A stretch of 64,000 nt of DNA, taken from the NCBI GenBank assembly GCA_963989245.1, contig OZ022345.1:27539098-27603097 (forward strand). The letters are read 5' to 3'. The stretch is from Nansenia antarctica. Its lineage: Eukaryota > Chordata > Actinopteri > Argentiniformes > Microstomatidae. A program made the position numbers and the translations under genes. The notes beneath the pieces were generated by a model. The model was not told the DNA's origin. It searched no databases and worked only from the letters and a program-made list of their open reading frames with translations. Below are positions 27,201 through 41,300 of the stretch, piece after piece. Each line of letters opens with the position of its first letter. The first letter of the stretch is position 1.

Positions 27201-29869
27201 TGATGTCACTCTCCTACTGTCTACTGTGATGTCACTCTCCTTCTGTCTACTATCATGTCACTACTACTGTGATGTCACTCTCCTACTGTCTACTGTGATG
27301 TCACTCTCCTTCTGTCTACTATGATGGCACTACTACTGTGATGTCACTCTCCTACTGTCTACTGTGATGTCACTACTACTGTGATGTCACTCTCCTACTG
27401 TCTACTGTGATGTCACTACTACTATGATGTCACTCTCCTTCTGTCTACTTTGATGTCACTCTCCTTCTGTCTACTGTGATGTCACTACTACTGTGATGTC
27501 ACTCTCCTACTGTCTACTGTGATGTCACTCTCCTTCTGTCTACTATGATGTCACTACTACTGTGATGTCACTCTCCTACTGTCTACTGTGATGTCTCTCT
27601 CCTTCTGTCTGCTGCCACTGTGATGTCACTACTACTGTGATGTCATTACTACTGTGATGTCACTCTCCTTCTGTCTACTGTGATGTCACTCTCCTTCTGT
27701 CTACTATGATGTCACTACTACTGTGATGTCACTCTCCTACTGTCTACTGTGATGTCACTCTCCTTCTGGCTACTGTGATGTCACTCTCCTTCTTTCTACT
27801 GTGATGTCACTCTCCTTCTGTCTACTATGATGTCACAACTACTGTGATGTCACTCTCCTACTGTCTACTGTGATGTCACTCTCCTTCTGTCTACTATCAT
27901 GTCACTACTACTGTGATGTCACTCTCCTACTGTCTACTGTGATGTCACTCTCCTTCTGTCTACTATGATGTCACTACTACTGTGATGTCACTCTCCTACT
28001 GTCCACTGTGATGTCACTACTACTATGATGTCACTCTCCTTCTGTCTACTTTGATGTCACTCTCCTTCTGTCTACTGTGATGTCACTACTACTGTGATGT
28101 CACTCTCCTACTGTCTACTGTGATGTCACTCTCCTTCTGTCTGCTGCCACTGTGATTTCACTACTACTGTGATGTCATTACTACTGTGATGTCACTCTCC
28201 TTCTGTCTACTGTGATGTCACTCTCCTTCTGTCCACTATGATGTCACTACTACTGTGATGTCACTCTCCTACTGTCTACTGTGATGTCACTACTACTGTG
28301 ATGTCACTCTCCTACTGTCTACTGTGATGTCACTCTCCTTCTGTCTACTGTGATGTCACTACTACTGTGATGTCACTCTCCTACTGTCTACTGTGATGTC
28401 ACTCTCCTTCTGTCTGCTGCCACTGTGATTTCACTACTACTGTGATGTCATTACTACTGTGATGTCACTCTCCTTCTGTCTACTGTGATGTCACTCTCCT
28501 TCTGTCCACTATGATGTCACTACTACTGTGATGTCACTCTCCTACTGTCTACTGTGATGTCACTACTACTGTGATGTCACTCTCCTACTGTCTACTGTGA
28601 TGTCACTCTCCTTCTGTCTACTGTGATGTCACTCTCCTTCTTTCTACTGTGATGTCACTCTCCTTCTGTCTACTATGATGTCACAACTACTGTGATGTCA
28701 CTCTCCTACTGTCTACTGTGATGTCACTCTCCTTCTGTCTACTATCATGTCACTACTACTGTGATGTCACTCTCCTACTGTCTACTGTGATGTCACTCTC
28801 CTTCTGTCTACTATGATGTCACTACTACTGTGATGTCACTCTCCTACTGTCTACTGTGATGTCACTACTACTGTGATGTCACTCTCCTACTGTCTACTGT
28901 GATGTCACTACTACTATGATGTCACTCTCCTTCTGTCTACTTTGATGTCACTCTCCTTCTGTCTACTGTGATGTCACTACTACTGTGATGTCTCTATTTC
29001 CTACTGTCTACTGTGATGTCACTCTCCTTCTGTCTACTATGATGTCACTACTACTGTGATGTCACTCTCCTACTGTCTACTGTGATGTCACTCTCCTTCT
29101 GTCTGCTGCCACTGTGATGTCACTACTACTGTGATGTCATTACTACTGTGATGTCACTCTCCTTCTGTCTACTGTGATGTCACTCTCCTTCTGTCTACTA
29201 TGATGTCACTACTACTGTGATGTCACTCTCCTACTGTCTACTGTGATGTCACTCTCCTTCTGTCTGCTGCCACTGTGATGTCACTCTCCTACTGTCTACT
29301 GTGATGTCACTCTCCTTCTGTCTACTGTGATGTCACTACTACTGTGATGTCACTCTCCTACTGTCTACTGTGATGTCACTCTCCTTCTGTCTACTGTGAT
29401 GTCACTCTCCTTCTGTCTACTGTGATGTCACTCTCCTTCTGTCTACTATGATGTCACTACTACTGTGATGTCACTCTCCTACTGTCTACTGTGATGTCAC
29501 TACTACTGTGATGTCACTCTCCTACTGTCTACTGTGATGTCACTCTCCTTCTGTCTGCTGCCACTGTGATGTCACTACTACTGTGATGTCATTACTACTG
29601 TGATGTCACTCTCCTTCTGTCTACTGTGATGTCACTCTCCTTCTGTCTACTATGATGTCACTACTACTGTGATGTCACTCTCCTACTGTCTACTGTGATG
29701 TCACTACTACTGTGATGTCACTCTCCTACTGTCTACTGTGATGTCACTCTCCTTCTGTCTACTGTGATGTCACTCTCCTTCTGTCTACTGTGATGTCACT
29801 CTCCTTCAGTCTACTATGATGTCACAACTACTGTGATGTCACTCTCCTACTGTCTACTGTGATGTCACT
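24246..29869 (+). repeat. 2795-base tandem duplication, about two copies
   Basis: Markers 24814, 25346 and 25619 recur at 27609, 28141 and 28414 (offset 2795), and 26306, 26467 and 26758 recur at 29103, 29264 and 29555 (offset 2797). The 2-base shift comes from the TCTCTATTTCC variant at 28991, which replaces the usual tail in the second copy only. One further difference is CTATGGTG near 24390 against CTATGATG. The junction lies near 27041, where a CTTCAGTCTA and CACAACTA set is followed by a second such set 161 bases on. Confidence 0.82.
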
Positions 29870-31940
29870 CTCCTTCTGTCTACTATCATGTCACTACTAC
29901 TGTGATGTCACTCTCCTACTGTCTACTGTGATGTCACTCTCCTTCTGTCTACTATGATGGCACTACTACTGTGATGTCACTCTCCTACTGTCTACTGTGA
30001 TGTCACTACTACTGTGATGTCACTCTCCTACTGTCTACTGTGATGTCACTACTACTATGATGTCACTCTCCTTCTGTCTACTTTGATGTCACTCTCCTTC
30101 TGTCTACTGTGATGTCACTACTACTGTGATGTCACTCTCCTACTGTCTACTGTGATGTCACTCTCCTTCTGTCTGCTGCCACTGTGATTTCACTACTACT
30201 GTGATGTCATTACTACTGTGATGTCACTCTCCTTCTGTCTACTGTGATGTCACTCTCCTTCTGTCCACTATGATGTCACTACTACTGTGATGTCACTCTC
30301 CTTCTGTCTACTATGATGTCACTACTACTGTGATGTCACTCTCCTACTGTCTACTGTGATGTCACTCTCCTTCTGTCTACTGTGATGTCACTCTCCTTCT
30401 TTCTACTGTGAAGTCACTCTCCTTCTGTCTACTATGATGTCACAACTACTGTGATGTCACTCTCCTACTGTCTACTGTGATGTCACTCTCCTTCTGTCTA
30501 CTATCATGTCACTACTACTGTGATGTCACTCTCCTACTGTCTACTGTGATGTCACTCTCCTTCTGTCTACTATGATGTCACTACTACTGTGATGTCACTC
30601 TCCTACTGTCTACTGTGATGTCACTACTACTGTGATGTCACTCTCCTACTGTCTACTGTGATGTCACTACTACTATGATGTCACTCTCCTTCTGTCTACT
30701 TTGATGTCACTCTCCTTCTGTCTACTGTGATGTCACTACTACTGTGATGTCTCTATTTCCTACTGTCTACTGTGATGTCACTCTCCTTCTGTCTACTATG
30801 ATGTCACTACTACTGTGATGTCACTCTCCTACTGTCTACTGTGATGTCACTCTCCTTCTGTCTGCTGCCACTGTGATGTCACTACTACTGTGATGTCATT
30901 ACTACTGTGATGTCACTCTCCTTCTGTCTACTGTGATGTCACTCTCCTTCTGTCTACTATGATGTCACTACTACTGTGATGTCACTCTCCTACTGTCTAC
31001 TGTGATGTCACTCTCCTTCTGTCTGCTGCCACTGTGATGTCACTCTCCTACTGTCTACTGTGATGTCACTCTCCTTCTGTCTACTGTGATGTCACTACTA
31101 CTGTGATGTCACTCTCCTACTGTCTACTGTGATGTCACTCTCCTTCTGTCTACTGTGATGTCACTCTCCTTCTGTCTACTGTGATGTCACTCTCCTTCTG
31201 TCTACTATGATGTCACTACTACTGTGATGTCACTCTCCTACTGTCTACTGTGATGTCACTACTACTGTGATGTCACTCTCCTACTGTCTACTGTGATGTC
31301 ACTCTCCTTCTGTCTGCTGCCACTGTGATGTCACTACTACTGTGATGTCATTACTACTGTGATGTCACTCTCCTTCTGTCTACTGTGATGTCACTCTCCT
31401 TCTGTCTACTATGATGTCACTACTACTGTGATGTCACTCTCCTACTGTCTACTGTGATGTCACTACTACTGTGATGTCACTCTCCTACTGTCTACTGTGA
31501 TGTCACTCTCCTTCTGTCTACTGTGATGTCACTCTCCTTCTGTCTACTGTGATGTCACTCTCCTTCAGTCTACTATGATGTCACAACTACTGTGATGTCA
31601 CTCTCCTACTGTCTACTGTGATGTCACTCTCCTTCTGTCTACTATCATGTCACTACTACTGTGATGTCACTCTCCTACTGTCTACTGTGATGTCACTCTC
31701 CTTCTGTCTACTATGATGGCACTACTACTGTGATGTCACTCTCCTACTGTCTACTGTGATGTCACTACTACTGTGATGTCACTCTCCTACTGTCTACTGT
31801 GATGTCACTACTACTATGATGTCACTCTCCTTCTGTCTACTTTGATGTCACTCTCCTTCTGTCTACTATGATGTCACTACTACTGTGATGTCACTCTCCT
31901 ACTGTCTACTGTGATGTCACTCTCCTTCTGTCTGCTGCCA
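28325..31940 (+). repeat. 1759-base duplication nested in the 5.45-kb unit
   Basis: Markers 28414, 29103, 29264, 29555 and 30173 recur at 30173, 30862, 31023, 31314 and 31932, all 1759 bases apart. The TCTCTATTTCC variant is at 28991 and 30750. Because the pair is itself repeated (34456 and 36189, now 1733 apart because of a one-monomer loss), the 1759-base doubling came before the 5.45-kb doubling. Small differences between copies include two substitutions in the monomers near 28541-28560 versus 30300-30319. Confidence 0.82.
31835..31885 (+). repeat. Junction of the two 5.45-kb copies
   Basis: Left of about 31842 the sequence continues the first copy (a CTTTGATG long monomer, matching 37281 in the second copy). 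From there on it matches 26378 onward (a TTC-long monomer followed by a CTATGATG short monomer). This monomer order is unlike other CTTTGATG sites I read, which are followed by a TTC-long and then CTGTGATG short. The break falls inside the shared core of two long monomers, as expected for exchange in register. Confidence 0.78.
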
Positions 31941-34900
31941 CTGTGATGTCACTCTCCTACTGTCTACTGTGATGTCACTCTCCTTCTGTCTACTGTGATG
32001 TCACTACTACTGTGATGTCACTCTCCTACTGTCTACTGTGATGTCACTCTCCTTCTGTCTACTGTGATGTCACTCTCCTTCTGTCTACTGTGATGTCACT
32101 CTCCTTCTGTCTACTATGATGTCACTACTACTGTGATGTCACTCTCCTACTGTCTACTGTGATGTCACTACTACTGTGATGTCACTCTCCTACTGTCTAC
32201 TGTGATGTCACTCTCCTTCTGTCTGCTGCCACTGTGATGTCACTACTACTGTGATGTCATTACTACTGTGATGTCACTCTCCTTCTGTCTACTGTGATGT
32301 CACTCTCCTTCTGTCTACTATGATGTCACTACTACTGTGATGTCACTCTCCTACTGTCTACTGTGATGTCACTACTACTGTGATGTCACTCTCCTACTGT
32401 CTACTGTGATGTCACTCTCCTTCTGTCTACTGTGATGTCACTCTCCTTCTGTCTACTGTGATGTCACTCTCCTTCAGTCTACTATGATGTCACAACTACT
32501 GTGATGTCACTCTCCTACTGGCTACTGTGATGTCACTACTACTGTGATGTCACTCTCCTACTGTCTACTGTGATGTCACTCTCCTTCTGTCTACTGTGAT
32601 GTCACTCTCCTTCTGTCTACTGTGATGTCACTCTCCTTCAGTCTACTATGATGTCACAACTACTGTGATGTCACTCTCCTACTGTCTACTGTGATGTCAC
32701 TCTCCTTCTGTCTACTATCATGTCACTACTACTGTGATGTCACTCTCCTACTGTCTACTGTGATGTCACTCTCCTTCTGTCTACTATGATGGCACTACTA
32801 CTGTGATGTCACTCTCCTACTGTCTACTGTGATGTCACTACTACTGTGATGTCACTCTCCTACTGTCTACTGTGATGTCACTACTACTATGATGTCACTC
32901 TCCTTCTGTCTACTTTGATGTCACTCTCCTTCTGTCTACTGTGATGTCACTACTACTGTGATGTCACTCTCCTACTGTCTACTGTGATGTCACTCTCCTT
33001 CTGTCTACTATGATGTCACTACTACTGTGATGTCACTCTCCTACTGTCTACTGTGATGTCTCTCTCCTTCTGTCTGCTGCCACTGTGATGTCACTACTAC
33101 TGTGATGTCATTACTACTGTGATGTCACTCTCCTTCTGTCTACTGTGATGTCACTCTCCTTCTGTCTACTATGATGTCACTACTACTGTGATGTCACTCT
33201 CCTACTGTCTACTGTGATGTCACTCTCCTTCTGGCTACTGTGATGTCACTCTCCTTCTTTCTACTGTGATGTCACTCTCCTTCTGTCTACTATGATGTCA
33301 CAACTACTGTGATGTCACTCTCCTACTGTCTACTGTGATGTCACTCTCCTTCTGTCTACTATCATGTCACTACTACTGTGATGTCACTCTCCTACTGTCT
33401 ACTGTGATGTCACTCTCCTTCTGTCTACTATGATGTCACTACTACTGTGATGTCACTCTCCTACTGTCCACTGTGATGTCACTACTACTATGATGTCACT
33501 CTCCTTCTGTCTACTTTGATGTCACTCTCCTTCTGTCTACTGTGATGTCACTACTACTGTGATGTCACTCTCCTACTGTCTACTGTGATGTCACTCTCCT
33601 TCTGTCTGCTGCCACTGTGATTTCACTACTACTGTGATGTCATTACTACTGTGATGTCACTCTCCTTCTGTCTACTGTGATGTCACTCTCCTTCTGTCCA
33701 CTATGATGTCACTACTACTGTGATGTCACTCTCCTACTGTCTACTGTGATGTCACTACTACTGTGATGTCACTCTCCTACTGTCTACTGTGATGTCACTC
33801 TCCTTCTGTCTACTGTGATGTCACTACTACTGTGATGTCACTCTCCTACTGTCTACTGTGATGTCACTCTCCTTCTGTCTGCTGCCACTGTGATTTCACT
33901 ACTACTGTGATGTCATTACTACTGTGATGTCACTCTCCTTCTGTCTACTGTGATGTCACTCTCCTTCTGTCCACTATGATGTCACTACTACTGTGATGTC
34001 ACTCTCCTACTGTCTACTGTGATGTCACTACTACTGTGATGTCACTCTCCTACTGTCTACTGTGATGTCACTCTCCTTCTGTCTACTGTGATGTCACTCT
34101 CCTTCTTTCTACTGTGATGTCACTCTCCTTCTGTCTACTATGATGTCACAACTACTGTGATGTCACTCTCCTACTGTCTACTGTGATGTCACTCTCCTTC
34201 TGTCTACTATCATGTCACTACTACTGTGATGTCACTCTCCTACTGTCTACTGTGATGTCACTCTCCTTCTGTCTACTATGATGTCACTACTACTGTGATG
34301 TCACTCTCCTACTGTCTACTGTGATGTCACTACTACTGTGATGTCACTCTCCTACTGTCTACTGTGATGTCACTACTACTATGATGTCACTCTCCTTCTG
34401 TCTACTTTGATGTCACTCTCCTTCTGTCTACTGTGATGTCACTACTACTGTGATGTCTCTATTTCCTACTGTCTACTGTGATGTCACTCTCCTTCTGTCT
34501 ACTATGATGTCACTACTACTGTGATGTCACTCTCCTACTGTCTACTGTGATGTCACTCTCCTTCTGTCTGCTGCCACTGTGATGTCACTACTACTGTGAT
34601 GTCATTACTACTGTGATGTCACTCTCCTTCTGTCTACTGTGATGTCACTCTCCTTCTGTCTACTATGATGTCACTACTACTGTGATGTCACTCTCCTACT
34701 GTCTACTGTGATGTCACTCTCCTTCTGTCTGCTGCCACTGTGATGTCACTCTCCTACTGTCTACTGTGATGTCACTCTCCTTCTGTCTACTGTGATGTCA
34801 CTACTACTGTGATGTCACTCTCCTACTGTCTACTGTGATGTCACTCTCATTCTGTCTACTGTGATGTCACTCTCCTTCTGTCTACTGTGATGTCACTCTC

Positions 34901-37300
34901 CTTCTGTCTACTATGATGTCACTACTACTGTGATGTCACTCTCCTACTGTCTACTGTGATGTCACTACTACTGTGATGTCACTCTCCTACTGTCTACTGT
35001 GATGTCACTCTCCTTCTGTCTGCTGCCACTGTGATGTCACTACTACTGTGATGTCATTACTACTGTGATGTCACTCTCCTTCTGTCTACTGTGATGTCAC
35101 TCTCCTTCTGTCTACTATGATGTCACTACTACTGTGATGTCACTCTCCTACTGTCTACTGTGATGTCACTACTACTGTGATGTCACTCTCCTACTGTCTA
35201 CTGTGATGTCACTCTCCTTCTGTCTACTGTGATGTCACTCTCCTTCTGTCTACTGTGATGTCACTCTCCTTCAGTCTACTATGATGTCACAACTACTGTG
35301 ATGTCACTCTCCTACTGTCTACTGTGATGTCACTCTCCTTCTGTCTACTATCATGTCACTACTACTGTGATGTCACTCTCCTACTGTCTACTGTGATGTC
35401 ACTCTCCTTCTGTCTACTATGATGGCACTACTACTGTGATGTCACTCTCCTACTGTCTACTGTGATGTCACTACTACTGTGATGTCACTCTCCTACTGTC
35501 TACTGTGATGTCACTACTACTATGATGTCACTCTCCTTCTGTCTACTTTGATGTCACTCTCCTTCTGTCTACTGTGATGTCACTACTACTGTGATGTCAC
35601 TCTCCTACTGTCTACTGTGATGTCACTCTCCTTCTGTCTGCTGCCACTGTGATTTCACTACTACTGTGATGTCATTACTACTGTGATGTCACTCTCCTTC
35701 TGTCTACTGTGATGTCACTCTCCTTCTGTCCACTATGATGTCACTACTACTGTGATGTCACTCTCCTTCTGTCTACTATGATGTCACTACTACTGTGATG
35801 TCACTCTCCTACTGTCTACTGTGATGTCACTCTCCTTCTTTCTACTGTGAAGTCACTCTCCTTCTGTCTACTATGATGTCACAACTACTGTGATGTCACT
35901 CTCCTACTGTCTACTGTGATGTCACTCTCCTTCTGTCTACTATCATGTCACTACTACTGTGATGTCACTCTCCTACTGTCTACTGTGATGTCACTCTCCT
36001 TCTGTCTACTATGATGTCACTACTACTGTGATGTCACTCTCCTACTGTCTACTGTGATGTCACTACTACTGTGATGTCACTCTCCTACTGTCTACTGTGA
36101 TGTCACTACTACTATGATGTCACTCTCCTTCTGTCTACTTTGATGTCACTCTCCTTCTGTCTACTGTGATGTCACTACTACTGTGATGTCTCTATTTCCT
36201 ACTGTCTACTGTGATGTCACTCTCCTTCTGTCTACTATGATGTCACTACTACTGTGATGTCACTCTCCTACTGTCTACTGTGATGTCACTCTCCTTCTGT
36301 CTGCTGCCACTGTGATGTCACTACTACTGTGATGTCATTACTACTGTGATGTCACTCTCCTTCTGTCTACTGTGATGTCACTCTCCTTCTGTCTACTATG
36401 ATGTCACTACTACTGTGATGTCACTCTCCTACTGTCTACTGTGATGTCACTCTCATTCTGTCTGCTGCCACTGTGATGTCACTCTCCTACTGTCTACTGT
36501 GATGTCACTCTCCTTCTGTCTACTGTGATGTCACTACTACTGTGATGTCACTCTCCTACTGTCTACTGTGATGTCACTCTCCTTCTGTCTACTGTGATGT
36601 CACTCTCCTTCTGTCTACTGTGATGTCACTCTCCTTCTGTCTACTATGATGTCACTACTACTGTGATGTCACTCTCCTACTGTCTACTGTGATGTCACTA
36701 CTACTGTGATGTCACTCTCCTACTGTCTACTGTGATGTCACTCTCCTTCTGTCTGCTGCCACTGTGATGTCACTACTACTGTGATGTCATTACTACTGTG
36801 ATGTCACTCTCCTTCTGTCTACTGTGATGTCACTCTCCTTCTGTCTACTATGATGTCACTACTACTGTGATGTCACTCTCCTACTGTCTACTGTGATGTC
36901 ACTACTACTGTGATGTCACTCTCCTACTGTCTACTGTGATGTCACTCTCCTTCTGTCTACTGTGATGTCACTCTCCTTCTGTCTACTGTGATGTCACTCT
37001 CCTTCAGTCTACTATGATGTCACAACTACTGTGATGTCACTCTCCTACTGTCTACTGTGATGTCACTCTCCTTCTGTCTACTATCATGTCACTACTACTG
37101 TGATGTCACTCTCCTACTGTCTACTGTGATGTCACTCTCCTTCTGTCTACTATGATGGCACTACTACTGTGATGTCACTCTCCTACTGTCTACTGTGATG
37201 TCACTACTACTGTGATGTCACTCTCCTACTGTCTACTGTGATGTCACTACTACTATGATGTCACTCTCCTTCTGTCTACTTTGATGTCACTCTCCTTCTG

Positions 37301-38347
37301 TCTACTGTGATGTCACTACTACTGTGATGTCACTCTCCTACTGTCTACTGTGATGTCACTCTCCTTCTGTCTACTATGATGTCACTACTACTGTGATGTC
37401 ACTCTCCTACTGTCTACTGTGATGTCTCTCTCCTTCTGTCTGCTGCCACTGTGATGTCACTACTACTGTGATGTCATTACTACTGTGATGTCACTCTCCT
37501 TCTGTCTACTGTGATGTCACTCTCCTTCTGTCTACTATGATGTCACTACTACTGTGATGTCACTCTCCTACTGTCTACTGTGATGTCACTCTCCTTCTGG
37601 CTACTGTGATGTCACTCTCCTTCTTTCTACTGTGATGTCACTCTCCTTCTGTCTACTATGATGTCACAACTACTGTGATGTCACTCTCCTACTGTCTACT
37701 GTGATGTCACTCTCCTTCTGTCTACTATCATGTCACTACTACTGTGATGTCACTCTCCTACTGTCTACTGTGATGTCACTCTCCTTCTGTCTACTATGAT
37801 GTCACTACTACTGTGATGTCACTCTCCTACTGTCCACTGTGATGTCACTACTACTATGATGTCACTCTCCTTCTGTCTACTTTGATGTCACTCTCCTTCT
37901 GTCTACTGTGATGTCACTACTACTGTGATGTCACTCTCCTACTGTCTACTGTGATGTCACTCTCCTTCTGTCTGCTGCCACTGTGATTTCACTACTACTG
38001 TGATGTCATTACTACTGTGATGTCACTCTCCTTCTGTCTACTGTGATGTCACTCTCCTTCTGTCCACTATGATGTCACTACTACTGTGATGTCACTCTCC
38101 TACTGTCTACTGTGATGTCACTACTACTGTGATGTCACTCTCCTACTGTCTACTGTGATGTCACTCTCCTTCTGTCTACTGTGATGTCACTACTACTGTG
38201 ATGTCACTCTCCTACTGTCTACTGTGATGTCACTCTCCTTCTTTCTACTGTGATGTCACTCTCCTTCTGTCTACTATGATGTCACAACTACTGTGATGTC
38301 ACTCTCCTACTGTCAACTGTGATGTCACTCTCCTTCTGTCTACTATC
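37301..38347 (+). repeat. Repeat block between the 5.45-kb and 4.3-kb duplications
   Basis: Markers start at 37440 and 37972 (spacing 532). The block has the CTGGCTA variant near 37596 and the GTCAACTG variant near 38315. The same unit order (687-532-730) is seen in the 3.5-kb super-repeats near 10 kb and 20 kb, so this stretch is an older unit of that class. No unique sequence is present. Confidence 0.8.
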
Positions 38348-41300
38348 ATGTCACTACTACTGTGATGTCACTCTCCTACTGTCTACTGTGATGTCACTCT
38401 CCTTCTGTCTACTATGATGTCACTACTACTACTGTGATGTCACTCTCCTACTGTCTACTGTGATGTCACTACTACTGTGATGTCACTCTCCTACTGTCTT
38501 CTGTGATGTCACTACTACTATGATGTCACTCTCCTTCTGTCTACTTTGATGTCACTCTCCTTCTGTCTACTGTGATGTCACTACTACTGTGATGTCACTC
38601 TCCTACTGTCTACTGTGATGTCACTCTCCTTCTGTCTACTATGATGTCACTACTACTGTGATGTCACTATCCTACTGTCTACTGTGATGTCACTCTCCTT
38701 CTGTCTGCTGCCACTGTGATGTCACTACTACTGTGATGTCATTACTACTGTGATGTCACTCTCCTTCTGTCTACTGTGATGTCACTCTCCTTCTGTCTAC
38801 TATGATGTCACTACTACTGTGATGTCACTCTCCTACTGTCTACTGTGATGTCACTACTACTGTGATGTCACTCTCCTACTGTCTACTGTGATGTCACTCT
38901 CCTTCTGTCTACTGTGATGTCACTCTCCTTCTGTCTACTGTGATGTCACTCTCCTTCAGTCTACTATGATGTCACAACTACTGTGATGTCACTCTCCTAC
39001 TGTCTACTGTGATGTCACTCTCCTTCTGTCTACTATGATGTCACTACTACTGTGATGTCACTCTCCTACTGTCTACTGTGATGTCACTCTCCTTCTGTCT
39101 GCTGCCACTGTGATTTCACTACTACTGTGATGTCATTACTACTGTGATGTCACTCTCCTTCTGTCTACTGTGATGTCACTCTCCTTCTGTCCACTATGAT
39201 GTCACTACTACTGTGATGTCACTCTCCTACTGTCTACTGTGATGTCACTACTACTGTGATGTCACTCTCCTACTGTCTACTGTGATGTCACTCTCCTTCT
39301 GTCTACTGTGATGTCACTCTCCTTCTTTCTACTGTGATGTCACTCTCCTTCTGTCTACTATGATGTCACAACTACTGTGATGTCACTCTCCTACTGTCTA
39401 CTGTGATGTCACTCTCCTTCTGTCTACTATCATGTCACTACTACTGTGATGTCACTCTCCTACTGTCTACTGTGATGGCACTCTCCTTCTGTCTACTATG
39501 ATGTCACTACTACTGTGATGTCACTCTCCTACTGTCTACTGTGATGTCACTACTACTGTGATGTCACTCTCCTACTGTCTACTGTGATGTCACTACTACT
39601 ATGATGTCACTCTCCTTCTGTCTACTTTGATGTCACTCTCCTTCTGTCTACTGTGATGTCACTACTACTGTGATGTCACTCTCCTACTGTCTACTGTGAT
39701 GTCACTCTCCTTCTGTCTACTATGAGGTCACTACTACTGTGATGTCACTCTCCTACTGTCTACTGTGATGTCACTCTCCTTCTGTCTGCTGCCACTGTGA
39801 TGTCACTACTACTGTGATGTCATTACTACTGTGATGTCACTCTCCTTCTGTCTACTGTGATGTCACTCTCCTTCTGTCTACTATGATGTCACTACTACTG
39901 TGATGTCACTCTCCTACTGTCTACTGTGATGTCACTACTACTGTGATGTCACTCTCCTACTGTCTACTGTGATGTCACTCTCCTTCTGTCTACTGTGATG
40001 TCACTCTCCTTCTGTCTACTGTGATGTCACTCTCCTTCTGTCTACTATGATGTCACTACTACTGTGATGTCACTCTCCTACTGTCTACTGTGATGTCACT
40101 ACTACTGTGATGTCACTCTCCTACTGTCTACTGTGATGTCACTCTCCTTCTGTCTGCTGCCACTGTGATGTCACTACTACTGTGATGTCATTACTACTGT
40201 GATGTCACTCTCCTTCTGTCTACTGTGATGTCACTCTTCTTCTGTCTACTATGATGTCACTACTACTGTGATGTCACTCTCCTACTGTCTACTGTGATGT
40301 CACTCTCCTTCTGTCTACTATCATGTCACTACTACTGTGATGTCACTCTCCTACTGTCTACTGTGATGTCACTCTCCTTCTGTCTACTATGATGGCACTA
40401 CTACTGTGATGTCACTCTCCTACTGTCTACTGTGATGTCACTACTACTGTGATGTCACTCTCCTACTGTCTACTGTGATGTCACTACTACTATGATGTCA
40501 CTCTCCTTCTGTCTACTTTGATGTCACTCTCCTTCTGTCTACTGTGATGTCACTACTACTGTGATGTCACTCTCCTACTGTCTACTGTGATGTCACTCTC
40601 CTTCTGTCTACTATGATGTCACTACTACTGTGATGTCACTCTCCTACTGTCTACTGTGATGTCTCTCTCCTTCTGTCTGCTGCCACTGTGATGTCACTAC
40701 TACTGTGATGTCATTACTACTGTGATGTCACTCTCCTTCTGTCTACTGTGATGTCACTCTCCTTCTGTCTACTATGATGTCACTACTACTGTGATGTCAC
40801 TCTCCTACTGTCTACTGTGATGTCACTCTCCTTCTGGCTACTGTGATGTCACTCTCCTTCTTTCTACTGTGATGTCACTCTCCTTCTGTCTACTATGATG
40901 TCACAACTACTGTGATGTCACTCTCCTACTGTCTACTGTGATGTCACTCTCCTTCTGTCTACTATCATGTCACTACTACTGTGATGTCACTCTCCTACTG
41001 TCTACTGTGATGTCACTCTCCTTCTGTCTACTATGATGTCACTACTACTGTGATGTCACTCTCCTACTGTCCACTGTGATGTCACTACTACTATGATGTC
41101 ACTCTCCTTCTGTCTACTTTGATGTCACTCTCCTTCTGTCTACTGTGATGTCACTACTACTGTGATGTCACTCTCCTACTGTCTACTGTGATGTCACTCT
41201 CCTTCTGTCTGCTGCCACTGTGATTTCACTACTACTGTGATGTCATTACTACTGTGATGTCACTCTCCTTCTGTCTACTGTGATGTCACTCTCCTTCTGT

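Larger units (their letters stand above)
26378..37300 (+). repeat. 5.45-kb tandem duplication
   Basis: Markers 26467, 26758, 27609, 28141, 28414, 29103, 29264, 29555 and 30173 recur at 31932, 32223, 33074, 33606, 33879, 34568, 34729, 35020 and 35638 (offset 5465). Markers 30862, 31023 and 31314 recur at 36301, 36462 and 36753 (offset 5439). The 26-base change is the loss of one TTC-type long monomer from the second copy near 35821. The junction is visible at about 31842: a CTTTGATG long monomer is followed by a CTATGATG short monomer where the normal order has a TTC-long after CTTTGATG and then a CTGTGATG short. Shared rare variants are TCTCTATTTCC (28991/34456; 30750/36189) and TGTGAAGTCAC (30411/35850, start of AAGTCAC). 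Confidence 0.85.

Noticed and set aside
28991..29001. Insertion of foreign sequence at TCTCTATTTCC
   Set aside because: It is a 2-base length change plus a few substitutions in one monomer tail, copied by duplication; no target-site duplication or unique sequence is present.
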